DNA from: Cylindrotheca closterium
Taxonomy: Eukaryota > Bacillariophyta > Bacillariophyceae > Bacillariales > Bacillariaceae
DNA length: 64,000 bases
Direction: 5' to 3'
NCBI GenBank assembly: GCA_933822405.4
Contig: CAKOGP040002091.1
Coordinates: 62,001-126,000, forward strand
Part shown: positions 11,135 to 21,118 of the stretch, in pieces
Numbering within the stretch: the stretch's first letter is position 1
How the letters are laid out: each line of letters opens with the position of its first letter
Program-made: the position numbers and the translations under genes
Notes under the pieces: model-generated
What the model was told of the DNA's origin: nothing
The model's input: only the letters and a program-made list of their open reading frames with translations
Databases searched by the model: none

Positions 11135-11282
11135 TAAAATATGCTAGGACTACTGCATTAGAATTAAAAAGATTAGTATGGTTGGAAGAGAAAATAGTAC
11201 TATGCAATTCAGCTCCATAAGAATACATACTTGATGCGTTGCGAAAAGGATGAGTTCCTTACTATTGTACCATTTTTAGCTC

Positions 11283-14200
11283 TTAAGGGACTATACCGGC
11301 ATCGGCTAGCTTGGACCGACAGTATGCTTCCTCCTTCTCGGGGTCTCCTCTCGCTGCATACCATTCCCAAAAGGGAATGTTGACTAATTTCCAGCCTAGC
11401 TTTTTTAGCATTCTTTCCTTCATGGCAGAAGCACCATTTATATCTTGATCTCCATAATTCCAATCAAAAGTGCATTGATACCGTCCCTTGTAGAAAACAA
11501 CGGAGGACTCATGTCCTGCCACTGCGGCTTTCGTGGGTCCATTATCAATTTTGGTAAGAAAATGTCCAGGGCCGTCGACTTCAATGCCAATCTTGGTATC
11601 GACCTGAGCCAAATCCAAGCTTATCATTTCCGCGTCCATCGACGTGACAAAGACACCATATTCCTTTTCCATGGTAGCCGCATCAATCGTGAGTTCTTGG
11701 ACATGATCAAAGCCTATCTGATCAAAAACTTGAGCAATCTGCATCTGAAACTTGCTGGAAACTAATTCCAATTCATATGAATCTTCGACTCCCAGAGGGC
11801 TTGAGACAATACCCTTATGTTTACCAAACACGTCACTCGTTAACCAACCCTCGGGGAAATTCGGAGGAAGAACAAAGGAATGATTCGGATTTTGCAATGC
11901 CATATTGGTTTGGAGGTAAAGCAATGACATGACAACACTCGGGTCCATATCCCCGTCCTTGTAGATACTCTTGACATAGGTCGGATCTGAGTTTTCGCCT
12001 GCTCCCAACAATCCCAAGTACAACAACTCGATCAGCTTTTGAGGATACTTATCGGAGACGGCGCAAACCCAAGCAATATTAGCAAGTTCTTGGCGCTTGA
12101 AGAGCTGCGACATCGTTTTGACTGACAATTCTTTTCCCTTTAGTTCATGTGTGACATAATCTTGCAGAGAGTCGAGCGATTCCGAACAGCAATAGTTCAG
12201 AGTTGCCATTGCCCTACGGATCAAGTCGAAGGAATAGAACAGTGAGTGGATGAGAAGGCACACATTTGTGGCTATACATTGCAAACGATAAGATACTCAC
12301 CAGAGGCTGTTTGCTATCTCTTGACCAGTGAAATTGGACCCTCTTTTTTCACCCTTCATGTATCGACGAAGACGAGAGTCCAACTGCGAAGCCAGGGCAC
12401 TTAGGAATCGTTCATGTCTCATTCCCATAATTGCAAAGGCCCAAGCCGTATTTGAAAGGTCTTGTGGGGATAATCGAGAAAGATTGTCTAATGAAAAGGA
12501 AAGTTTGGGGGTGTTGAAATTAGACAATGTGTTTTCAAACTGATGGGAAATTGAAAATCTCAATCTTGCTTACCGTGAACGTTCAAATCGGCTTCCGCAA
12601 TCGCATAGAACAATTTTTGCATTAGGCTCTCTCCAACATCAACGAAACTTGCGCTGTAATGAGCCAACCGTCCTGTCATCGGAGCGATCAACAAGTCGTC
12701 CTTTCGACTAAACGACAAATCCGATGCTAGTTGAGCCTGTCGAGCATATGCCCAGGCAAGGTTGCCGATAGCCTGAGGCGAAAATCCTTCCAAACCACGA
12801 CCAGTGATCCTTGCGTCATCAGCAGGACCTACAAGGTGCACCGCAATTGCCTTGAAAAGTGGAGGGTATCTGACTCCAAGCTGAGTAAATCACAAAACAA
12901 ATATGAGTGCAAACTTCAAATTGCAGTACGATGCTTCATCAACACACTCCAAACGCTACATACCCTGGATAGACTCCACAACGAATCTTTAATTTCTTGC
13001 GGCTTGAAATCTTGAGGGCGTCTCATGAGTTCCTGTGTGGCGATCGCTACAACATTGGTGATTGGATCCCTTGACGCCTCGTGCGGTGGGGTTCGTGCAG
13101 ACTTTTGCAGCAGCGTGTCAAAGGACTCGGCATATTTCGGAACCATACCTGCAGTCGCCAGTGCCCAGAGAACTAGCAGAACAAAGAATATTAGCCTTGT
13201 CAATCGAGTAACTATTGGGTGCCATTTGCTGTACTTACCGTTAGTCAATTCTTGAGGCTTCGTTTTCGAAGCTCGCCTCCCATTCACTTTTTTGGCAATC
13301 CCTCTGTAAACGGACTCATCAAGAAATTCCAGAGACGCAAATCCCCAAAGAGTCGTCCCGATATCTTGAGGCGTGACTTTACGCTTTGGATCCGCAAGCT
13401 GATTTCCAATCATTGTTAAGATCTCGTCGTCTTTCTGTCCAAGCCTGGCCAACGCCCATGACAAGTTGTTCAACTCTTGACTCCGAAATCGATGAATTAC
13501 TTGTTTGGCTGATCTGATAGCAACTTTCACCGTGTCTTCCATCAGCAGCATGTCTCCCTCGAGGTCATCACTTGGAAGAAAAGTATAGTCATTTCCAGCA
13601 TCAGAAGTGGTACCACCCTTCAGACCAAAGCCTATCGTAGCAAAACTCCAAATTGTATTTGTAAGTTCTTGCGTCTTATAATTCGCCCCATTTCGTTTGA
13701 TGAGTTGCATGGCGCATTGCCGGACGACCCGGAGAGCAGCCACGCCTTCAGGACCATCCGCTTTTCCCGGCCGCTTGCTCAGTATCGTCGCAACTCCCCT
13801 ACAAAATAATCAGAACATGAGTATTGGAAACATTTTCACTTTTTGCGTGGCACAACAGCAATGGAACCTACCATACAAGATTTGCTAGCTCTTGGGGCTT
13901 GAAAGCATCTACAAATTCTGGGTTGTCATCCATCAGCTTGGCAACGAATGGAATGAATTCCTCTTCTGGACCCATACATCCAGAAGTTGCAAGCGCCCTG
14001 ACAAGGAAGAACAGATGAGACAAGGGAGACGCCATCAGTTTTCAAATGTTCAAACATACACGCGCAATTTCCAGCCACCATTTCAAGATTCTTACCACAT
14101 GGAGTTGGACCATTCTTGTGGTCTCAAGCCTGCCGAATCTTCTACATCAACCGCCCGCAATAATGCGGATATCACAAAAGCAAAGGTTTCAGGGCAACAC

Positions 14201-15093
14201 CTCTTTGTCGTTGCCATGGCCCACAAGAGGTTCGCATATTCCTGGAGCTGAAATCTATTGGAATTTATCGTTCTGGCACGATAGGATATGTGATCCAAAA
14301 TATAGCCGCACAGCTGGGATAGGGCCGGAATCCAAGCACCATTCTGAGCATTCGGGTCCCCCTCTTTTCGCCGTTTGGCAGTCTCGTAAACCAGTTTTCT
14401 AACTTCTTCCGCCTTGGCGTACATGAGTTCTGCTGACACCTCGGTAGCATCGACTGGTTGAGCAGAGCTTGGTGGAGCTATCTTCAGCTTGGCGATTGCC
14501 CAAGCCATGTTTGATACTTCTCGATTCCCAAATCGCAAAGGCCTCCCGCAATCATCTACGACATCAGCTCCACCCATGGCCTCTCCTGCAGATGCCATGA
14601 GCAAAGCAAACCTCGGATCGGACAAGATCTTGGATCGATCGTTTCCTTCAGGATTTTGCCAGGCCCAAGCCACGTTGCGACCGATGCGATGCATCGAAGT
14701 GGAAAAGTTGATGGAATTGAGCTTGCTGCCGCCACCTACATTCGTCAGCGCGCCTTTGGTCGACGCCAAGAGATTTAACACTTCGGCAGCGTTCTTTTGT
14801 TGCGTAATCTTGGCGTTTAGAATACCATTTGGACTCAGGTGTCTATTATGACCGCCTTTCCGTCTATTCCCTTGTGAATTATTTGGTCGGCCCTGGTTTT
14901 GCCGTCGGTTTGTATCAGTTTGACCATCGGCAGAACTTTGGAATTGTCTTGTATCTAGAGTACTTCTGAATGACAAGCTATTTCTTTGGATTTTGTGATT
15001 TGCAAAGCTCTCTGAACTGTGTATCGCTGCACAGAGAATCAAAAGCAACAGTATCGATTGAATTGTGGTCCGTTGGGACGTTGAATGTATCAT
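11283..15093 (-). CDS. Plastid RAP-domain RNA-binding protein (OPR-like), seven exons
   Basis: Exons 14096-15093, 13872-13997, 13239-13798, 12964-13172, 12574-12880, 12301-12487 and 11283-12213 join in frame to 1105 residues. All introns are GT-AG. The signal peptide (ILLLLILCAAIHSSES) is followed by F-A-N, a plastid presequence. The body has many copies of a helical repeat with the core P-Q-E-L-x-N-x-x-W-A-x-A, about 36-45 residues each, as in FAST-kinase/OPR-type organelle RNA factors. The C-terminal RAP domain (about 985-1095) shows GIEVDGPGHFL, then W-N-Y-G-D ... LGWKLVNIPFWEW. Such proteins stabilise or process organelle transcripts; the target RNA is unknown. Five of six introns sit in or next to the repeat motif. 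Confidence 0.85.
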
Positions 15094-15493
15094 TTTGCTT
15101 ACGATTTGAAGGTGCGCATGTGTGATGTCTCGCTTGTGAGAAAGTACTTTGGATGATTATTGATGGACGAGGCTGATGTTGATACGCGAACAAATTTGAA
15201 GTGTCCGACATATGGATTGGAAAACAGACAGGCGTTCGATGATTCCAGAATTTCGCACGCCGGCCACGAGTCGTTTTGAGAGTTCCGTTGTGGTCCACCC
15301 AAAAGACTTGTCACATAATGAAAATGAGCCAGCCGCGTTCTTGACACTCTCTACTTACTGATGAAGGAGGGGCAAGTTTTTGAGGTCACGGATCAGATTT
15401 TGACTCTCCGATGTCACACATAAATCAGAAGCTTCCATCACAACAGAATCACAATCTGAAGTCATACTTCTAGTTCGTTCGGAACTATTGAAC
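15094..15493. promoter_or_regulatory. Divergent upstream region of the RAP and secreted Ig-fold genes
   Basis: 400 bp between two divergent ATGs. Short frames here (for example 15099-15347 minus) have no recognisable content. No clear element beyond general promoter position. Confidence 0.35.
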
Positions 15494-15961
15494 ATGAGAG
15501 GCCTTCTACAAATCATCTCAACAGTACTGCTAATATCCCTGGCTTCAGCAACAGAGTCCAACAACAATTGTCGGTTTGCACTTGAAGTCAATAAAGACAG
15601 CTACCTTCCTGCGGAAGAGATTGAAGTAACGATGACTCAATGTGATCCAGACTTGGATGACTTTGTTGCAATCTACGATGCCGACGTGGATCCAAATGAA
15701 ACACGAGGTCATGTGACGTATGTAATGTGGATGAGGACGTGTGGATCCAGCTATTGCTCGGAACCTGCCGACTCGTCGACGTTCTTGTTCGGCAAAGGGC
15801 ACAATAAGCACAGTTGGCCTCTGCCGATGGGAAGGTACAAGGTTCACTTGCTAAAGAAAACTGGAAAACGAGAATTCGAGACCTATGCTACTAGTCAATC
15901 GTTTATGGTAGAAGACCGTGCGCCGAAGCAAGTCAAGAAAATTGAAGTTGACAGTGTGTAG
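15494..15961 (+). CDS. Small secreted protein with Ig-like (phosphatase-N/SKICH-type) domain
   Basis: 155 residues from the ATG at 15494; the frame opens at an upstream TTG that is unlikely to be used. Residues 1-19 are a signal peptide (LLQIISTVLLISLASAT). The rest is one beta-sandwich: YLPAEEIEVTMTQCDPDLDD, F-V-A-I-Y-D-A-D, M-W-M-R-T-C-G, W-P-L-P-M-G-R-Y-K-V-H-L-L and SQSFMVE. This pattern (x-x-G/E-E-x-I-x-V ... D-W-I-G-I-Y ... L-P-x-G-x-Y-x-A) resembles the Ig-like units beside purple acid phosphatases and in bacterial surface proteins. Cys residues at four places suggest disulfides. No catalytic domain; an adhesive or binding role is a guess. Confidence 0.6.
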   Translation: MRGLLQIISTVLLISLASATESNNNCRFALEVNKDSYLPAEEIEVTMTQCDPDLDDFVAIYDADVDPNETRGHVTYVMWMRTCGSSYCSEPADSSTFLFGKGHNKHSWPLPMGRYKVHLLKKTGKREFETYATSQSFMVEDRAPKQVKKIEVDSV

Positions 15962-16091
15962 ACAAAACAGTGACATGAGACTGTAGTTTTTTGGCCATTT
16001 CGTTGGCCGAAACGTCTCATCATCGATGAATGAATGGAATTGTTAGTGTATGTGTGAATTCGAGGCCAGGTTGCTACTGCCTTTGAATTGT

Positions 16092-16240
16092 GGTATGAAA
16101 GCTGCTGACACTCGACATCGATTCGATCCTACTGACGTATGTTGTCTAAGATCATGAGATTGTCTGCGTCGCCGATCGGATGGGTGTGTCTAAAGAATTG
16201 CGAACTCAGCATATTAGAACTATATAAAACTCATTTTCGG
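16092..16240. repeat. Segmental duplication, flank copy 1
   Basis: Imperfect copy of 20440-20595 by eye: GAAAGCTG, GACACTCGACATCGATT, GATGGGTGTGTC and TTAGAACT occur in the same order and similar spacing. Places copy A and copy C in one duplicated unit. Confidence 0.7.
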
Positions 16241-16385
16241 ATCATTCCGTTGCGTACTGTATGTGTAGGATGTTGGCGCTGTTCTCATTAGAAACTCAAA
16301 CTTGTCTCTTAGATGATGTTACATTTGCCATCATTGATACTGTCCGAAAATAATTTCACTCTTTCAGTTTATAATCTTGCACTAT

Positions 16386-16460
16386 TTCTTTGCTCCACGT
16401 CGAAGCAGCACGTACTAGTCCAATATCATTGCAACGGAGAGAGCGAGAACCGATTGCTAA
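16386..16460. repeat. Segmental duplication, flank copy 1, second block
   Basis: CACGTCGAAGCAGC, TAGTCCAATATC and GAGAGAGCGAGAAC recur in the same order at 20707-20773. Together with the preceding block it defines the 3' flank of the duplicated unit. Confidence 0.7.
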
Positions 16461-16660
16461 TATAGATTATTCATATTCACCATCCCTAAATATATCTTAG
16501 TCAAATCGTGGTATGCGATCGGCCAATTTAGCACTCGCTGATCGTGACCTCAACAATCCTTCTTTTGGGCACAACCACAATGTCTCCAACTATACCTACA
16601 ATCTTCTCCCGCAAGCAGGTTGGGCGCCCCTACCATTTCAATTTGACCATTTTGGAACTA

Positions 16661-17479
16661 TCATCCACGTTGATCCAGGACCGCATCCAATTGGTCCATG
16701 TCAGTTAGTCCAAGAGAATCCGGGGTGCTGCTGTCAGCAATTCGGTCACCGTTTCGAACAAATCGGATATACTTTTTCTCTATTCCCTTTCTTTCGGCAT
16801 ATAGCTGGAATACAGCACCCATTGAATGGTTCCTATTCATCTTGAAAAACGCCTCTCCATTGGCTTTATCCTTAATGCAAATAGTAATGTCTGCTGGGAT
16901 CGGATTGGCTGCTCTGGAGCAATCGCCAAACATAGTTCTCTTCTTTTCCTCAGGAAAGTCCCAAATTGCACGGTCTACATTCTCCGATCCAAACTTCTTC
17001 AATAATTCCGAGCGTATTTTCTCGTCTCTTGTCTTCTTTGCCTGAATTTCCAATGCTCCATCAGCATTGTGCAAGACAACCCGACCACATAGCATCATCA
17101 TATCGTGGCAATAGTTGCCAATGTCGAGAATATGCTGACGCCACATTTGATCCACAAGGTGAGAAGGCGATAGTAGCTTTGCATCCCAGTCTCCAAAGTC
17201 CTTTTTCAATGACAAGAACTGACGGTACGCCTTGAGGATAGTCTTGGCCTTTTCCAAGTTCCAACCGTAGTTTCGCATGCATCGCTTGACCAAGATTGTA
17301 GCTCCTTGATTGCCACTGTAGTTGTCAAAGTCGATCATCCAAAAAGTATTCTCATTGAAATCAGCTTCACGATTGGTGACAAAAACAGCCTTTGTATCAG
17401 CGGCATCATCAGCGCCGGCATCAGGATCGTCTTCTCTTGCGCGTTTACTGGAGTTGGGAGTGCTTGTCATCTTTGTCAT
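16661..17479 (-). CDS. GRDP-like / SUMO-like fusion protein, copy A (intact)
   Basis: Single-exon gene of 272 residues, ATG start. Residues 1-30 carry a basic nuclear-type tag (SSKRAREDDPDAGADDAA) also found in the neighbouring genes. Residues about 40-170 form a helical domain with LSPSHLVDQMWRQHILD followed by N-Y-C-H-D and G-R-V-V-L-H. This matches the glycine-rich-domain-protein (GRDP-like) core V-D-x-x-W-H-x-H-x-L ... Y-x-x-D-C ... G, except that the first His of W-H-x-H is Arg here. Residues about 197-272 are a SUMO-like beta-grasp: ITICIKDKANGEAFFKM, Y-A-E-R-K-G, IRFVRNGDRIADSSTPDSLG. The chain stops after one Gly, so there is no di-Gly conjugation end. Function unknown; a nuclear protein with built-in SUMO mimic is my inference. 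Confidence 0.75.
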   Translation of the reverse strand: MTKMTSTPNSSKRAREDDPDAGADDAADTKAVFVTNREADFNENTFWMIDFDNYSGNQGATILVKRCMRNYGWNLEKAKTILKAYRQFLSLKKDFGDWDAKLLSPSHLVDQMWRQHILDIGNYCHDMMMLCGRVVLHNADGALEIQAKKTRDEKIRSELLKKFGSENVDRAIWDFPEEKKRTMFGDCSRAANPIPADITICIKDKANGEAFFKMNRNHSMGAVFQLYAERKGIEKKYIRFVRNGDRIADSSTPDSLGLTDMDQLDAVLDQRG

Positions 17480-17977
17480 ACAGTAGTGTAGTACAATAGT
17501 GGTTTGCAGCGAGTATGATATTGTTACTATGCAACTGCAGATAAACCTACCCTGATCTGGGATTGTGACAAAAAATGTGAATGCAAAATTTACCGTTAGG
17601 TTCGATCAAATGGATTGCAATATAGACCGACGAAGGCCGTACGCCATTCGACTGTCATCATAATCCTAATGGATAACAGTATTGTTCTGTAGCTTACCTG
17701 GGTACCGGTAGCGATGATAGCCTACTGTAATGCATCGAATTGATACGTCTGTTCACGAGGCAACCCAGCTTTTCCTAGTCAAATTGGGTTTGGAAACCCC
17801 GTTAGATGGCAGGACCGTCTCCATTTTTGGCACCCAACACCACCACCACAGTCTCCTCTCCATCCACAATATATCGTCTTCCATCACAAGTAGATAGGCA
17901 GCACTAGAAAATGCTGTTCCGTGATCCAAAGCTGTGTGTAGGCACCGGACAGTCGACTTTGCCCAGCCGTCGTGGAA
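17480..17977. other. Intergenic region between copies A and B
   Basis: About 500 bp serving as 5' region of copy A and 3' flank of copy B. It has a TACCGGTA palindrome at 17703-17710. Bases from about 17850 to 17977 (CCATCCACA-ATAT, ATCAC-AGTAG, TAGGCAG, CTGTTCC, ATCCAAA-GC-GTG) resemble the flank of copy C at 21007-21120. No gene seen. Confidence 0.55.
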
Positions 17978-18776
17978 CTAGCATCCACATTTATCCAGGA
18001 TCGCATCCAAGTATTCATCGTCAGTCATTTCGAGAGAATTCGGAGTTTCGTGGTCCTTAACTTTGTCGCCATCCAAAAGAAATACTAAATCAAGTCTCTT
18101 TATTCCCTTTCTTTGAGCATACGCATTGAATGCTTTACCCATTGTAGTATTTCTTTTGATCATGAAAAATATCACTTCACCGGCTTGGTCCTTAATGGAA
18201 AACTTGATTGGTTCATTATCTGTCAGGATTCCATTGATTGCTCTACGGGAGCGAACACTGGCAATACAGTTGCTAGCCTTTGGAAAGTCCCAAACTGCAC
18301 GGTCTACATTCTCTGATCCAAATTTCTTAGTCAATTCATCGCGTGTTTTAAAGTCGTCCCTTGCTTTCTTTGCTTGGGTATCCAATGCTGCTCCATCAGG
18401 ATTGTGCAAGACTACTCGACCACATAGCATCATCATATCGATGCAGTAGTTACCAATGTCCAGAATATGCTGATGCCACATTTGATCCACAAGGTGAGAT
18501 GGTGATAGTTCCTTCTTCAGTGTCAAGAACTGACGATATGCCTTTAGGACAATCTTCGTCCCTTCCAAGCTTCAATTATGATTTCGCATGCAACGCTTCA
18601 CCAAGACTGTAGCTCCTTGATTGCCATGGTAGTTGTCAATATCCACCATCCACCATGTATTCTCATTGAAATCAGCCTTGCGATGCCCGACTATTGGCCT
18701 TTCCAATGTCCCCATCCGCACCAGTATCGGCATCATCTTCTCTTGAGCGTTTCTTGGAGTTTGTAATACTTGTCAT
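17978..18776 (-). pseudogene. GRDP-like / SUMO-like fusion gene, copy B (broken)
   Basis: Same architecture as copy A but with at least two lesions. From the ATG at 18776 the tag MTSITNSKKRSREDDADTGA reads well. An apparent 2-nt deletion in the linker then shifts the frame into a TGA, and in the shifted frame TGA at 18572-18574 replaces the Trp codon of copies A and C (N-Y-G-W-N). Downstream the frame is open to 17978 without an ATG near its start and lacks nine residues before LSPSHLV. The W-H-x-H motif is complete (MWHQHILD), and the SUMO-like part is the best preserved of the three (FLLDGDKVKDHETPNSLEM), ending C-G-C. Either a recent pseudogene or sequencing errors; the two independent lesions favour the former. 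Confidence 0.75.
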
Positions 18777-19054
18777 CTTTATTCTTTTGTACTATACTGT
18801 TGGTATAATGCTGTCAAGCTGATACTGTATATGACTGCCAAACCTGTGATATGCGTTATTTCCAGTCGCATTTTCATTTTATATGTGAATGCCAAATGCG
18901 GTCCTTCCTTCGTCAGCCTATTTACAAATTTTCAGCAAAACAATGATAAATTTTGGCGAAGTCATGATCATATAATTCCTATGACAGTTTCAGGTAGGAT
19001 AGGATTACTGTGTAACTATAAAACTTACCATCGCACTCGGGCTGCTTGACAGAA
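18777..19054. promoter_or_regulatory. Divergent upstream region of copy B and the GCR1-type gene
   Basis: 278 bp between the two ATGs. A TATACTGTTGG stretch and an AACTATAAAAC TATA-like run (19015-19024) lie upstream of the plus-strand gene. The flanks encode related N-terminal tags pointing away from each other, so this is an inverted duplication of a start region. Confidence 0.45.
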
Positions 19055-20233
19055 ATGGCCAGGACAAATAACTCCAAGAAACGCGCCAGAGAAGGTGATT
19101 CTGATGCTGGGGCTGATAATGGAAGGGCTGCTTTTGCCAGCCAGCATGGGACGAATCCCGTTCCAACAATGCTAAACTACCAGTTACAGGCACTTCTTCC
19201 TGAAATCCACGTCAGATTGGCATCCAGCGAGAACGCAACGCGACAATTGATACATCAGGTCAGTGTTTTGCCACAATTGGTACAGCAAGTCAGTCGTTTG
19301 TCAGCGAGTGTGGAGGGGCTTACAAGACAGATGTCAATGTCGGCCGCTTCAGGCAATCCACAACCAGCAGCTGTGCCTGCTGCAAACAACACTGCCATCA
19401 ACCAGGCAACGAATCAATTGGGACAGCAAGTCGGCGTTTTTCCACAACTGGAACAGCAGGTCAGTCGTTTGTCAGCGAGTATGGAGGGGCTTGCAAGACA
19501 GATGTCAATGTCGGCCGCTTCAGGCAATCCACAACCAGCAGCTATGCCTCCTGCAAACAATACGACCAACAACCAGGCAACGAGTCAATTGGGACAACAG
19601 GCGAGTCATTTACCAGCGAATATGGAAGGGCTTATGAGACAGATGTTGGCAGTGGGCGCGTCATCTTTACACAATCCACAACTGTCAGCTATGCCTCCTG
19701 CAAATACTACTACCAACAACCAGGCAACGAGACAATTGGTACAACAAGCCAGTCATTTACCAGCGAATATGGAAGGACTTACAAGACAGATGTTGGCAGT
19801 GGGCGCCTCATCACAACTGTCAGCATCGGCTGCTGCAAATACTAATAGTACCAACAACCAGGATGACGAATGGGGAATCAATCATACAGTCCAAAAAAAA
19901 CACGAAAGCGTACGAAGTCTGTATGATGAATGGTTTGGTCTTGGCGATTTTGATGGTGTTCCAATCCGTGGAGGGATAGCTAATTGTGAGATGAAGTTTG
20001 GGATACAATGGAGGGACAAGAAGTCGTCGAATCGGATTTCACAGCAGAAAAGGATTTGCAGGGTGTTGCAAAGGGAGGTCGATGGAGGGAAGGCGCTGGA
20101 CGATGTCTGCCGTGAGTGGGACAAGGTATACATCCAACAATGTGGAAAGAACATCACAAAATTTGTCGCAGAGTTGCAAGAGCGGGGTCACATACGCAAG
20201 ATAGCAAAACGCGGAACAAGGAAATCCAATTGA
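19055..20233 (+). CDS. GCR1_C-type DNA-binding protein with internal coiled repeats
   Basis: 392 residues from ATG 19055, matched to the other cluster genes (frame opens nine bases earlier at TTG). The N-terminus, MARTNNSKKRAREGDSDAGA, is clearly related at DNA and protein level to the tags of copies A and B. Residues about 55-265 are four imperfect repeats with the core QLVQQVSRLSAS-x-EGL-x-RQM, alternating helix and Ala/Pro/Asn-rich linker, plausible as a multimerising stalk. The C-terminal 100 residues, H-E-S-V-R-S-L-Y-D-E-W-F-G-L then FGIQWRDKKSSNRISQQKRI, fit the GCR1_C DNA-binding domain (family pattern: V-x-x-L-W-x-E-W, then W-R, basic R-R). This domain occurs in fungal activators and in Crypton tyrosine-recombinase elements. 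No recombinase domain is present. Confidence 0.7.
   Translation: MARTNNSKKRAREGDSDAGADNGRAAFASQHGTNPVPTMLNYQLQALLPEIHVRLASSENATRQLIHQVSVLPQLVQQVSRLSASVEGLTRQMSMSAASGNPQPAAVPAANNTAINQATNQLGQQVGVFPQLEQQVSRLSASMEGLARQMSMSAASGNPQPAAMPPANNTTNNQATSQLGQQASHLPANMEGLMRQMLAVGASSLHNPQLSAMPPANTTTNNQATRQLVQQASHLPANMEGLTRQMLAVGASSQLSASAAANTNSTNNQDDEWGINHTVQKKHESVRSLYDEWFGLGDFDGVPIRGGIANCEMKFGIQWRDKKSSNRISQQKRICRVLQREVDGGKALDDVCREWDKVYIQQCGKNITKFVAELQERGHIRKIAKRGTRKSN
19261..19830 (+). repeat. Four imperfect tandem repeats within the GCR1-type gene
   Basis: Repeats of roughly 120-170 bp. Two strongly alike copies (19261-19430 and 19431-19590) share GTCAGTCGTTTGTCAGCGAG and AGACAGATGTCAATGTCGGC. Two others (19591-19730 and 19731-19830) share AGTCATTTACCAGCGAATAT and AGACAGATGTTGGCAGTGGG. 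The 2+2 pattern suggests two rounds of duplication. Confidence 0.85.
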
Positions 20234-20439
20234 CCGAAGAAACTGCGGCTACATGTTCTTTTACTTTATATTTTTTATTTTTTATTCGATGTGTATTGGA
20301 CATTACTGTTCGATTCGATGGCCACATACGATCCATGATTCATTCCTACTTATCCATGTCATTGGTGCATGAATTGTCATTACATTTGTGAATCGAGTGA
20401 CGTAACCACTATTTTTATATAAAACTTGAATTGAATGTG

Positions 20440-20595
20440 TTATGAAAGCTGTTATGAAAGCTGTTATTGACACTCGACATCGATTGATTGGTTCGATCCC
20501 ACTGTAAAGAATGAGATACTGTAATCTGAGCCGCCGATAAGATGGGTGTGTCATGATTAGAACTGTGAACTCGGCGCATTAGAACTCCAAACAAA
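20440..20595. repeat. Segmental duplication, flank copy 2
   Basis: Counterpart of 16092-16240. It has in addition a local tandem TTATGAAAGCTG repeat (three units, 20440-20465). Confidence 0.7.
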
Positions 20596-20698
20596 TCATA
20601 TCCTATGGCTCTATTATGGCTTTTTTCATACAAGAATCACAGACTTGTTTCATATGAGGGCTGGCATATATTGAATATATCAGCATCCACACCGTTTC

Positions 20699-20773
20699 TT
20701 CTGTTGCACGTCGAAGCAGCGTACCAGTAGTAGTCCAATATCGTCGCAACGAGAGAGCGAGAACGGAGAGAAT
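20699..20773. repeat. Segmental duplication, flank copy 2, second block
   Basis: Counterpart of 16386-16460: CACGTCGAAGCAGC, AGTCCAATATC and GAGAGAGCGAGAAC in the same order. Confidence 0.7.
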
Positions 20774-21118
20774 GCTATACCGGTTGTTGGGATGCGGCTG
20801 TGTTGGATGAGATCACTCGAACAATTCGTCGGACCTCACCTACCGCGGATCATGGTGACGATCCACCTGTCTGTTGGTTGCGCCCACTTGCCTGTTGGTT
20901 GCGCCCGCCCATTACGGAAGTTCCACCATATTATGTTTAGAAAGTCCCACTGCCATATCGGAAAACGTAGCTTTTCGAATGAAAACATACTGCAGTCTCG
21001 CTTTACCATCCACATACAAAGCTTCGATCACGAGTAGTAGGCAGGAAACCTAACATTCTGTTCCATTATCCAAAAGTTTTGCAGAGACACCACAACGCTC
21101 AGTTTGCTCATCTTGGAA

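Larger units (their letters stand above)
15962..16660. other. Intergenic region with duplicated flank of the GRDP-SUMO unit
   Basis: About 700 bp downstream of copy A. It holds two blocks also found near copy C: 16092-16240 (GACACTCGACATCGATT core, then GATGGGTGTGTC and AACTC-GCAT-TTAGAACT) and 16386-16460 (CACGTCGAAGCAGC, AGTCCAATATC, GAGAGAGCGAGAACC). No gene seen. Confidence 0.6.
20234..21118. other. Intergenic region with duplicated flanks
   Basis: About 880 bp downstream of both the GCR1-type gene and copy C (convergent). It contains 20318-20385, similar to 22283-22360 (GATGGCCAC, ACGATC, TGATTC, CCATGTCATTG); 20440-20595 and 20699-20773, similar to the copy A flank; and a small direct repeat GCCCACTTGCCTGTTGGTTGC near 20870-20910. 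No gene supported. Confidence 0.6.

Noticed and set aside
19055..20233. Crypton or other transposon
   Set aside because: GCR1_C occurs in Cryptons, but no tyrosine-recombinase domain (R-H-x-R-Y), terminal repeat or target duplication is visible here.
20470..20500. tRNA T-arm-like GGTTCGATCCC
   Set aside because: The stem pairs poorly and no acceptor or anticodon arm fits upstream; the segment is part of a duplicated flank.
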